In this document: piece by piece, positions 10,103 to 19,838 of the stretch
Position numbering within the stretch: the first letter of the stretch is position 1
Layout: the number at the start of each line of letters is the position of its first letter
DNA from: Alentia gelatinosa
Lineage: Eukaryota; Annelida; Polychaeta; Phyllodocida; Polynoidae
DNA: 64,000 bases
Reading direction: 5' to 3'
NCBI GenBank assembly: GCA_950022655.1
Contig: OX465582.1
Span: forward strand, 96,300,704-96,364,703
Translations under genes and position numbers: made by a program
Notes under the pieces: model-generated
Database searches by the model: none
What the model saw: the letters and a program-made list of their open reading frames with translations, nothing else
What the model was told of the DNA's origin: nothing

Positions 10103-10575
10103 TATCCCTCTTAATCTGCACAATTCTCTCCGAGTAATAGGACTGTACATGCGAGTACGGCTTAGTTCTTTGGTACAGTGCAGTGTGCCATCAGCTTGTT
10201 AATTATCAATAATAGTGGATAATTTCTGAATATTCAAACGGGCCCGAAGGCATGAAAGATCTGCATTTGTTTGTTAGGGTAGTTTAACGTCTAGTATGTT
10301 TTATTAGACTAAAATGTCCATATCATGCCTATACCTTCAATTTGAGAGCCAATAGAATTCCCATTTATTATCCATCGTATTCAAAGTCCCTATTGAAAGC
10401 CTCCCACTGTGGGGACTCAGTAAACCACGATCCATTATAGAAAACCTGTGGCATACGGCCTGAAAGCCATGGTATATTGGAAAATAGTCCATTTGTGCTA
10501 TAGATCAAAGAAATAATCCCTATTGTTGTACCCTTTGATATGGCAATTACTGGGTTTAATTATATGGATAATAGA
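10103..10575. other. No gene seen
   Basis: No coding frame, RNA gene or clear repeat boundary recognised. Confidence 0.5.
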
Positions 10576-10706
10576 TAAACAAAAGATGGTTATGTGAACA
10601 GGCGGCTCTGTAAACACTCGTAATACATTCACTAGCGCTCGTGTATTATTACGCGCCAACCTCTCGTTGTTTAAGGTCGCCTGTTCACAAAACCATAGTT
10701 TATTGT
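10576..10706. mobile_element. Short palindromic MITE-like element
   Basis: Left arm AAACAAAAGATGGTTATGTG plus AACAGGCG pairs with CGCCTGTTCACAAAACCATAG at the right. The centre has its own smaller inverted repeat (GTAATAC / GTATTATTA). About 130 bp, no coding capacity. Confidence 0.65.
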
Positions 10707-11101
10707 CTGCTTATTACGTAGTTAAAGTTGTTGATCGTCTATGACCAATCACCCCATGATGCACCTAGATACTAAGCCTGGAGATACAAAAAGCTAGTAT
10801 GAAATTCACATGATGTCGAATCAAATCAAATCAACAATAGGCCATCGATATCCTGACGTCAATGTCCCGGTTGTAATCGAGAGGTGAGGTGAGGTGTACG
10901 GTATACGTCAATGCCCGGCGTGTGGGCGTGGGATACACCAGCGTGGGAATGAAGATATACTCACTGACAAACAGATTTGTTTCCTTCTCTATAAATACCA
11001 TCAGTTGCTTACCTGCTCAGCGCTCTAGTGGTCTGGTTTAATCTCAGGTCAAAGGTTAGTGTGCCGTCCTCGCCTGACCTCCTGACGGCATCGAGCAGTA
11101 A

Positions 11102-11160
11102 CCAATCAGCAATGCTCGCCCAGGCGCGTGACGTCATATGGGGAGGGTCGCTTAGCAACG
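11102..11160 (-). promoter_or_regulatory. Clustered CCAAT, CRE and RFX-like sites
   Basis: Within 60 bp: CCAATCAG (11102-11109), a perfect cAMP-response palindrome TGACGTCA (11129-11136) and TTAGCAACG (11152-11160), a half-site of the RFX X-box. Read on the minus strand the order is X-like, CRE, then CTGATTGG 19 bp from the CRE, which recalls the X2-Y spacing of SXY modules bound by RFX, CREB and NF-Y. The surrounding 100 bp is richer in CpG than the neighbourhood. No gene start was found next to it, so function is unproven. Confidence 0.35.
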
Positions 11161-11905
11161 GAAGCGTTGGCTTTTGTGATAACTGAGTTTACAGAACGTT
11201 TACGGTAGAAGCAATTTTCCTGTCAGAAGTCTGGGGTTATTTTTCTTATTGGAACATATCACTCGCTGTAGTTCAGAACGATCCATGATTGCATTAGACA
11301 GTGTCTTCATCAAGCAATTCTTTATATATCAACTTATCAAATCCATATAAAAATAGAAAGTCATGGACTCATGAATCCACGCAATATCGTTTGCCACTGC
11401 AAAAATGATGACTGTGTACTGACCTTCTCTGTTTGTTCTACCTTAGTTCCTACATTAATCTCATAGATCCTATAGTTCTTTGGTTCAATTTGATAAAAAT
11501 GTTTTTATCTTATTTATTTCTGCCAGGAATATTATACTAGAAGAGTAAAGTAATAATGAAGTTTCCGACACAGAAAGTAAAACTGCAATGGTCTATTCAA
11601 ACGGATCCTTTCAAATCCAGCCGTGTTATCCTGTTGAGTGGGCAATGGTTATGACAGGCTTCGAAATCTATTCTATTTAGCGGGACGTGATTAGACAATG
11701 GCGCCAAATAACCCGTTTGACGGCGAGATTTAACCTTCTTCATCAGAAAACAACAGCCTGGGTCTTGTCCTATCCCTGTCCATTTGAATGGCCGAATTAC
11801 AAATGTAAGCCCTAAAATAGATGTCTTTGGGTCCATCCTTTTTCTAGATCGCAGTGCAGCAGAGAATCCTCTGGCAGACAAGACACTGACAGACAGGTCG
11901 GGGTG

Positions 11906-12217
11906 TACCCCTCTCATAAGGTCTCACACTCTCTAAGTCGTATTCTGTACAAGGTTCTCACTGCGCTCTATGGGAGAAGAATTTTTAACGAACTAGGCTT
12001 AGTCCCTTGAGAATCCACTAGCACGCAGTATTTCCGCTAGGTGGCATAATTGAAATTATAGGAATCTTTGAGTTGCATTGATGTACGTCTTTAGAACGGG
12101 AGGCAGGCCAGTGGATTCTCACGGCTCTAAGCCTAGTTCGTTAAGAATTCTTCTCCATAGAGCGTAGTGAGAGTACAGAATGTGACTTAGAGAGTGTGAG
12201 ATCTTATGAGAGGGGTG
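11906..12217. mobile_element. hAT-like MITE, copy 1
   Basis: About 310 bp with inverted arms of about 100 bp: CCCCTCTCATAAGGTCTCAC at the left pairs with the reverse at the right, continuing through CTCTCTAAGTC and GGCTTAG. It is homologous over its whole length to 43049-43358, where 8-bp target duplications are visible. Confidence 0.85.
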
Positions 12218-12239
12218 CACAGAGAGGTATTCCTCTGAT

Positions 12240-12480
12240 AGTCTGGCCACTGCCTTCTTTCAACAGGCAGGCCAATGTCAGGCAACATACTCACAGGCAG
12301 TCCACTGACAGGGAGCTCACTGCCAAGAGAGCCAAAGACGGGCAGGTTTCTGACAGGTAGGGCATTGACAGGCATTTTCCTGACAGGCGAGACACTGGCA
12401 GACAGTCTGAGGTTTTGCACACCACTGATATCCAGGCACTGCAAGGCAGGTAACTGGCAGGCAGACCACTAGGCTGGGGA
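12240..12480 (+). repeat. Degenerate CAGGCA-rich minisatellite
   Basis: Irregular repeats around TGACAGGCA / CTGACAGG every 15-20 bp. Open frames on both strands here come from the repeat and are not genes. Confidence 0.7.
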
Positions 12481-12517
12481 GTGGACAGGTAACTTGATGA
12501 GTGGGTAGGCAATTTGT

Positions 12518-12520
<3 letters not shown>

Positions 12521-12569
<49 letters not shown>
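12521..12569 (+). repeat. (TA)n microsatellite
   Basis: Uninterrupted alternating TA for about 49 bp. Confidence 0.97.
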
Positions 12570-12572
<3 letters not shown>

Positions 12573-12584
12573 TAAATTATCAAG

Positions 12585-13155
12585 TAGGCAGATTGGTGGT
12601 TAGATATGTTGATGGGTGGGTGGTCTGATGGTCTGGGAGTTGGATTGGTGGGTGGTGGGTAGTGGTTGGTGGGCAGTTTGTCAGGTAGGTTGGCAGGTGC
12701 ACAGGCTGCTGGTTGGGTAGGTTGGTGGGTTGGAAGGAAGGTGGATTTGGTGGGTAGAAGGTTGTGTAGACAGGTGTGTTAGTGTGGGCAGGTTGTAGGG
12801 TAGATAGTTCGAGGGAGGGTAGGTTAGTAGGTAGTCAGGTTAGTGGGCAGGCAGTCCAGTGGCCATGTAGGTTGGTTGGCACTTGGGCAGGTTGTTAAAA
12901 GGGCAGGATGGTGATCACGCAAGTTTGAAAGGTTTTGGTGAGTAAGCAGTTTGTTATGTAGCCAGGTCTTTGCATAGGTAGGTTAGTTTGTGGGCAGGTT
13001 TGGCGGGTATGCAGGTCGCTAGGTAGGCTGGTTGTTAAATAGGCAGGTGTTTTGGCAGGAGGCATGGTGGGTGGGCAGGTTGGATTGCCAGATGGATGAG
13101 TAGGAAGCATGATAGGTAGGCAGGTTGATGGATGGGCAGCTAATGAATAAGCAGA
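12585..13155 (+). repeat. GGTGGGTAGGCAGGTT minisatellite array
   Basis: Degenerate 16-20 bp units of the pattern GGTNGGTAGGCAGGTTG. Repeated GGG/GG runs could form G-quadruplexes on this strand. The same motif forms arrays at 13525-13620, 39895-40362, 40785-41110 and 58391-58478. Confidence 0.85.
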
Positions 13156-13169
13156 TTGGTGGTCAGGCA

Positions 13170-13524
13170 AGTTTTTTTTATCTTCTTTATTGAATCATCA
13201 TAGGTAATCTTACATTTCTTCGGTATACAATAAACATTGCAAATTAAGATGATCAATAATTAGGCTGAGGCTTCAACTACCACAAGTTGATTTTCATAGC
13301 CCTTCCTAGTCCCTGTTTTACGTTTTACAAATACTTATATATTCTCTGAGTGAAAAGTAAGATACTACAAATCACAAATCATTATATGTACTCATGTGTC
13401 CCCACATGTAAGGGCTTTACAGATTACCCATAGATAATTGGTCATTACCAGCATAAAAGTAAGCAAAGAGAAACAACCACTTCTTAGCCAAACCAGTGAA
13501 ACCAGGTATAGCTATATTGAGAGG
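13170..13524 (-). pseudogene. 5'-truncated processed retrocopy of an unrecognised mRNA
   Basis: On the minus strand the insert begins CTCAATATAGCTATACC and is open for about 34 codons ending GNDQLSMGNL and TAA. The visible C terminus contains the hydrophobic segment KKWLFLFAYFYAG. A 3'-UTR of about 250 bp follows, then AATAAA and a short A run. A 14-bp direct repeat, TTGGTGGTCAGGCA, flanks it at 13156-13169 and 13525-13538. Stop codon, UTR, polyadenylation signal, A tail and target duplication together are the marks of LINE-mediated retrocopying. The parent gene was not identified; a LINE or SINE tail is the alternative. Confidence 0.55.
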
Positions 13525-13620
13525 TTGGTGGTCAGGCAGGTTGGTGAACAGGCAGGTTGGTGAACAGGCAGGTTGGTGAACAGGCAGGTTGGTGAACAGG
13601 CAGGTTGGTGAAGAGGTAGG
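13525..13620 (+). repeat. 16-bp minisatellite, near-perfect
   Basis: About five units of TTGGTGAACAGGCAGG with almost no variation, so recently expanded. It continues the older array at 12585-13155, from which it is split by the retrocopy. Confidence 0.92.
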
Positions 13621-14204
13621 TAGGGGAGCAGACACCATGCTTCACCCACACATGGTTTACATGGTATCAACTGAACCTGCACCTACAAGGCCCTATGGGG
13701 ATATCCATGGAGTATGTATGCAGTGATAAGGGTTGGGTTGGAGTTAACTATTTTTGGACAATTTCCATAGTTCTTTTTAATTTAATGCGTAAAAAGTTGA
13801 TGTTTTTCAGAAGTTTTGTACTTCATGGATTGCCCCTATCACCAATATCCTTAGGACTAATATACTAGATTGCAGCACAGATATTCCCTCTTACCTGGAT
13901 TTCAGCACAGATTTCCCTGTTACCTTTCCTTTCTTTGTTTCTCTTCTATTTCTTCTTCTCTCTTCTTAAGCCTCACCACTCCCACCCCCTTACCATGCTT
14001 GGTCAGGGAGATTGGAACTACATGTCGTTATTTATGGACTGCCCCCTAGCATTCATCATCTTGATCTAATTAGTGGGTCAGATTCTTTAATCAATTATGC
14101 ACAGCGGAGATTCATCTCCCTAGCCATGTAAAGTTTGTAAGTAGCCTCATTTGAGGACCCCATTGTCCTCATTGATAATGTCCCAAAATGTGTATACCAT
14201 GTAC
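13621..14204. other. No gene seen
   Basis: AT-rich and pyrimidine-rich sequence without a coding frame or recognised repeat. Confidence 0.5.
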
Positions 14205-14207
14205 TTA

Positions 14208-14571
14208 GGCCACTCAAAAAAAACTTGTTTCTCATCACTGCGCGCATCAGAAAAAACGATTTTAGAAGATTTTTTTTTTAAATAGATGAACCTTGACAGA
14301 AATTATGAAAGGTATGTGTATTTAGTATCAAATTAAAGCTCCTGATGTCAGGGATGCATTAAAATGTATAGCCAGTAAAAATCTGGAAACCCCGCATAAG
14401 CAGACACGCCGCGTAAGCAGGCACTTTGGCCCGGATCGGAGGGTGTCCGCTTATGCGGGGTTTTACTGTATGTCTGCCATCTTTGATATAGCAAAAAATA
14501 ATAATACTAAGCGCCCTCGTCATATTTTTCATGGCTTGGTGATGAGAAACAAGTTTGTTTTTTTAGTGGCC
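14208..14571. mobile_element. Harbinger-like MITE with TTA target duplication
   Basis: Terminal inverted repeats of about 30 bp, GGCCACT then an A run and ACTTGTTTCTCATCAC, close at 14571. TTA flanks both ends (14205-14207 and 14572-14574), the 3-bp target expected of PIF/Harbinger elements. A pogo-like palindrome at 14373-14468 is nested inside. No transposase is encoded. Confidence 0.75.
14373..14468. mobile_element. Pogo/Tc1-like palindromic MITE, copy 1
   Basis: CAGTAAAA and AAACCCCGCATAAG at the left pair with CTTATGCGGGGTTTTACTG at the right. The middle (TTTGGCCCGGATCGGAGGGTG) is shared with copies at 43390-43455 and 54889-54973. The CAGT start and TA after the right end suggest a Tc1/mariner-pogo relative. 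Confidence 0.7.
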
Positions 14572-14574
14572 TTA

Positions 14575-15036
14575 TAAGACACCAGGCCAGAATGGCCTGT
14601 TATCATATAATAATTGTAGCCAAGAAGAAAGGTACGCCTCAGACGCAAATCCTATGTTACCAGATCTTGAAGGATGCAAGCAGAGGACTACTGATACCAG
14701 AGGTGATGTGTGGTGGGTCATGCTTGTCTCTTTGTGCTGTAGGTGATGGATGTGGCGACCAACCATTCATCACAAACAATGATGTCAGCGGATGTTACAG
14801 CATAGATCCAGAACAATAGGGCGTTACATTGCCTTGCACTCTCGTCAACATAACGTATTGAAATACGGGGAGGCAATGCAGTATCCATTTTCAATGGAAG
14901 AGTGCGGTATTCCATGACCAGGACAGACGTACCAAGTTGACAATACAGGAGAATGGTTAAGAAATATGGGCACACCACTTAATTTGGGTGGGGGATGAAG
15001 AGTGTGTTATTGGAGGCAAGGCTATTTATATGAGGG
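14575..15036. other. No supported gene
   Basis: An open frame of 75 codons at 14592-14819 has several cysteines but no signal peptide or known motif and no splice context. I do not call it. Confidence 0.4.
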
Positions 15037-15165
15037 TATTTGCCTGGGGGTAGACATTTCATTGTGAGGTATTTGCCTGGAGAAGGCAGTCCATTTAATT
15101 GTATTTGCCTAGGGCGGACATTTCATTTCAGAGTACTTGCCCGGGGTTCGAGGATTCCATTTTAG
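15037..15165 (+). repeat. Diverged tandem repeat, about 4 units
   Basis: Units of roughly 33-35 bp begin GTATTTGCCTGGGGG and contain GACATTTCATT. Mutual divergence is moderate, so the array is old. Confidence 0.75.
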
Positions 15166-16311
15166 CGATTCAGACACATAAGGGGACCTTTCATTTTAAT
15201 ATGGGTTCTAGAACTGTGTATTTGGGTAGTCTATACAATTTAAAGGTCAATAGTTTCAGATCTCTTCTTGTAGAATTAAGAAATATGCATGGCAGAGTGT
15301 TTGTGAAACAGAAGATAGTATGTGAGGTACTGTAAAACACCTTTCAGTCTCATGGCTTTGGAGTGGGGGCCTATCTTACTATAAATTCTAATAATCTGCC
15401 ACACAAGAGCTTTTCTGAGATAGCAGTGCATTTTTTACAACGACCATATTACTAAAGTTAGCAGCCGAATTGCTGGCGTATTGCATCAGAGACTATCGCA
15501 GGGTTATTGTAGGCCCTTTTATATGTCATTTATGTCCTGAGTAATCTGTAATGTTACCATTAAGGTACATATTTTCAACAAATAAACTCTGATAAAACAA
15601 CAATTGCCTGACGAAAATATAAGGTAAATGACAGTTGATGACATGAATGTGTATTTTGATGAAATTCACTCACCAAAGCCCCCAAATCACTGCAATAATC
15701 TGATCCAAGTGATAATACCTTCAATAGCTTATTCATGACCCTCACTTTGCTAGATCCTTCATCACTATAAATTCAACAAAAAGTTACTACGAAAGTGCAT
15801 GACTTAACTGTCAGGAGATCCTCAGGAAACAGCAAAAACCTGCAATCTTTCAAAGTTGTAAATGGTATCAAAACCAGTGATTTTTTAACCTCTGCAATAC
15901 CTAAGAAACACTTGCAGGTTTTATGACAGTTTATCTTATAATTCTGGGTAGTTCTGAAATAGCCCTACAATGGTTAGTAAAGAGGGGGGTGTGTTCCATT
16001 GGCATCCATGAATTTAACAACATTGGTCACAATGTCGGGTCTCTGCTACAAATGTTAATGTACACTTACCAAAAACATACAAGGAAAAATAGTACCAACT
16101 GACACTGTGTGGTCTGCAGGGATCTGCCAAAAACATTGCATTACATTACATTACAAAAACTGTTACATTATTGTTTCGATTGTAGATAATAAGAAAACCT
16201 AGGTGAACATTCATTTATCGTTTGTAATAGACCACATTAGTGTGATATAATCCTGATCAAACTCATTAGTGATGTCACAATGTCAAATGTTCATAGACCA
16301 ACTGGACATAG
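15166..16311. other. No gene seen
   Basis: Over 1.1 kb without a convincing coding frame. A short TTACATTACA direct repeat lies near 16140. Nothing else recognised. Confidence 0.5.
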
Positions 16312-16451
16312 TTTTTTTTGTTTTTTTTAATTTTTTTTTATTGAGTAACTTTTGCGACGCACAATAATCGCCATTAAACAAGGCGTTCTTCCATATAGTC
16401 GTCGTAACTATATACAACAGAGACGTACAGTACAAACAAGACATACAAATA
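16312..16451 (-). mobile_element. Poly-A tail and 3' fragment of a second retroelement
   Basis: Three T runs broken by single bases (16312-16339) read on the minus strand as an A-rich tail preceded by CTCAATAAA. About 110 bp of attached sequence abuts the poly-A of the larger LINE at 16452. Probably an older 5'-truncated insertion. Confidence 0.45.
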
Positions 16452-16932
16452 TTTTTTTTTTTTTTTTTGGATACTTTTTATTAGGGAAAATGGTTTATAC
16501 ATTTTAAACACCGGATTCGGCATTACTGCCATTCTTCCATCCGGGCCCTCTAGCGGAGTTGCACATTCTGGTTACATTTATCAATCGATGACAGTCTCAG
16601 CAGTATCCATATATGTAATTTCTAGAATATTCCATCGAGGTGAATATATGGTAGAAAATGGGATGATAATGTGTATGGATAATCTCTACATTCATCGAAA
16701 ATTGGTTGGTCCTTACAATAAAAACACCAGTTTCATTATACAGTTTGATATATAGCCGACAAACAATTACATCCTCATAAATAGGGGGGAAAAAAAATAA
16801 GTATACAGCACAGAAGATGTAAGTACAATTCTCAAGAATTAGCAGTACAGCACATGAGTCACTGGGCATCAAAAATATATTCAGCACAGTTGATGAAGGT
16901 ACACTTTACGAGCAGTAATAGTAGAATATCTG

Positions 16933-17150
16933 TATCAGTTGCAGTCACAATCTGATTAAAACCTTTATTCTACCCTTTATACCATATCAGTTGCACTCAC
17001 AAGCTGAATTATCTAAGTAATATCATGACCTTTATCCTTTGTGTTTTATTTGTTTATCTGTTTATCAGTTGCAGTCACAATCTGATTCCTTCTAAAGTGA
17101 TATAATTTTAACCTATCACGTTTACTAGTTGCAGACACAATCTAGCTGTT
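16933..17150 (-). repeat. Tandem repeats in LINE 3'-UTR
   Basis: Four units start TATCAGTTGCAGTCACAA (plus strand) at 16933, 16985, 17063 and TACTAGTTGCAGACACAA at 17123. Unit spacing is 50-80 bp. Repeats in this position are known in several LINE clades and may help template recognition. Confidence 0.85.
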
Positions 17151-17225
17151 TCTACACAATTTTCTGTGTTCGTTTGTAACTATACAATTTTATGTTCTTT
17201 ATATCTTTGTTTAGTACTCTGTGAT

Positions 17226-19838
17226 CTACACATAATTAATTTGGTATAGACAGTTTGGGTAGTCGGATTTTGTTCTCTTCTTAAAGAATTTTTTTGTTTC
17301 AGCATTAGAGTAAGTTGGTTTTAACAAGTTCCACAGTTTGATTCCTCTGAAGTAAAACAATTTTTCATACCCATTATAATTTGGCTTGGGCTCAATTAAT
17401 TTTAGTCCATCATTCCTTCTGGTTGGAAGGTTTCTATTATCTACCAAATATATCTCTTTTGTCAAGTCATACGCAAAATGCAAAAGATGTATATTTCTTC
17501 GATCATCTAATGATCGTAGTTTTGAGTTATGGTGCAGTTCCTCAGTGTTCATGCGGGGATTAGGGCCCAGCTTAATCACATATATAATTCGCAGTATCTT
17601 GTTTTGAAGCAGTTGGAGCTCATTTTTTTCATACTGTGTTACAGGGGCATGTACATAGTCGCAATAATCAAGGTAAGGTAGGATAAAGCTTTTGTAGATG
17701 TTTAAGGCTGTATTAGAGGAAACGAACTGTCTTATTTTCCTAAGTAGACATATCTTATTGTTTACCCTTTGTTTCATTTTTTTTCTATGTTCACTCAATT
17801 TAAGGTCTGAATCAATTAGCAGTCCAAGGTAATTATAAAATTTTACCTCTTCCAGTGGGTGATTTTTTAGCTTAACTGTATCACCGTTTTGAGCGTCTTC
17901 GTCCAATTGTTCATTCTTTTTATGGTAGAACATTACTTGCGTCTTTTTTTCGTTAATCGTTAGAATATTGTCATCACACCATTTTTGTACAATGGGCAGC
18001 ACTAGGTTCATGTCGTTGACATTACTAGTTGTTATGGTAGTGTCATCGGCGTAGAGCGATAATTTGCATGGCATTCCCTCTAGGTAAGGAACAAGACTGT
18101 TTATATATATCAAAAACAAGGTCGGGCCAAACACCGATCCTTGCGGTATTCCATAGGTTATCTTTTCTGGTTTGGACACCGTCCCATCTAGCTGGGTAGT
18201 TTGAGTACGATGAGTCAGATATTCTTTAAACCATAAGCAGGTAAAATTATTAAGGCCAATATTGTATAATTTATTTATCATTAAATCATGCGAGACGGTG
18301 TCAAATGCCTTCTTGAAGTCCAAATATACGGTTATGGGTTTATTGCCGCTATTGAGGTCGTTGTAAATTTCAGATAAGTAATTATTAATGGCCGTGTTAG
18401 TCGATCTGTTTTCTCTAAAGCCATGCTGGGCGTTTGTTAATATGTTATTTCCTTCTAGATAGTTTTTTAGTCTTTTATTAATTATTTTTTCTAGAAGTTT
18501 GCCAGGAATCGGGAGTAAACTAATAGGTCTAAGGTTTGCTACTAGTTTGATGTTACCTTTTTTTGGAATAGGGATTACGGACGATATTTTCCATTGCTCT
18601 GGAATTTTTAGCTGTCGTATGTTTGCATTGAAAAGTATTTCTAGTTTATCTAGTGCAGTTAGGAAAGCTATTTTAAATATATATGATTTTATATTTTGTA
18701 CACTCGAAGTTTTGTTGAAATCAACATTTTTAATAGCATCGGTCAGTTCTCTGACTGTTATATCGTTCTCCAGTAGGTTAACCTCATTGGCTCGCTCTTT
18801 GAAGGGGGGTACATCCACCGGTTGTGTTGGTATTAGTTTTGCTAAGTCTTCGCCTATATGAGCAAAGTAACTGTTGATAAAGTCCGCTCTATCCTTGTGT
18901 TCTATCTGCTGGTTAGTATCTGGGTGTAGTATATCCCCAACTTTAGGTGCATGTTCTTTTGGTAGTACTTTGCGTATACCGCGCCAGAATTTTTTGCAAT
19001 CACCGTTATGCTCTTCAGTCAATTTATTTATAGCTAGTTTTTTATGATGACGAATTATTGCTTGAGTTCTGTTTTTATGGTATTTTGCAATTCTCCAATT
19101 GTCTTCATTATTGGTACGGTGTGCTCTTTTAAAAAAATAATCTCTGTTTTTGATGGAGTCCATTACTTCCGCATTTAACCACTGCGGCTTATTTTCACTT
19201 ATGAAGAAATCCTTTATGGGAGCAGTTTTTTGCAGTGCATATTCAATATTACTTCTCTAAGTTATAATCATTCCAATTCGATTCCAAATATCGGTCTATG
19301 AAATTTTGTCGATCAAAGTTTTTGTACACTCTAGCTCGTATTAGTCTTTTGGGAATCTTGTTTCTGATACATTTAAGTATTATAAAAACAGGTAGATGGT
19401 CTTTAACCACAAATTCAATCACTCCAGAGTGGCTTATATGCAAACAGTTTGTGTAAACATGGTCTATTATCGTCTTGGACGTAGGTGTAATTCGGGTTGG
19501 GGTGTTTATAAGTTGTGATAATTCGTGCAAATTACAAAAAAGATCTACGTGATTCCTTTTCAGTGCTTTATCTAGTATATCTGTATTAACATCACCCATT
19601 CTGATAATGTTCTTCGGTCGTACATAGTTGGTAATAATATGGGTTAGCTGGTCATAAAATACAGTTGGGCTGGTCCGGGGTGGTTTATATGCATTAACTA
19701 GTAAATATTTTATTGAGCCAGATACTAACTCAAATGTCATAATTTCGTAATCTTGCGTTATTAAAGAGGAGTCTAATATCTGTTCAAATTGAAGTGCCTC
19801 TTTTATATATACAATTAGCCCCCCTCCTCTTTTTATTC
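17226..19838 (-). pseudogene. LINE ORF2: endonuclease, reverse transcriptase; one frameshift
   Basis: The upstream part shows endonuclease motifs GDVNTD (about 19580-19595) and DHLPVF (about 19388-19405). It ends at TAA 19249-19251. The RT frame overlaps in the next frame and joins naturally if one A near 19253 is removed. RT landmarks: PEQWKISSVIPIPKKG, LRPISLLPIPGKLLEKI, NAQHGFRENRSTNTAI, YLDFKKAFDTVSHD, GIPQGSVFGPTLFLIYIN and the catalytic YADDTT (18039-18053). The C terminus has the FRGIKLWNLL block found in this superfamily. It would nick DNA and copy its own RNA from the 3' end. Truncated and frameshifted, so dead, but apart from that nearly undecayed. Confidence 0.9.

Larger units (their letters stand above)
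16452..19838 (-). mobile_element. 5'-truncated LINE (Jockey/CR1-L2-like, APE endonuclease)
   Basis: Reads right to left: end of an apurinic-type endonuclease domain, full RT, C-terminal domain, 3'-UTR with tandem repeats, AATAAA (16477-16482) and a poly-A of 17 (plus-strand T, 16452-16468). The 5' end stops inside the endonuclease near GGGLIVYIKE; upstream frame is closed. Target duplications were not found by eye. Confidence 0.9.

Noticed and set aside
11597..11917. 106-codon minus frame
   Set aside because: It runs into the end of a hAT-like MITE and has no motif. Possible old transposon relic but not supportable.
13525..13620. Regular 16-bp repeats considered as a CRISPR array
   Set aside because: No spacers between repeats, eukaryotic context; it is a simple minisatellite.
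15140..15160. GGGGTTCGAGGATTCC resembles a tRNA B box
   Set aside because: No A box at the right distance and no cloverleaf; it is part of a diverged tandem repeat.
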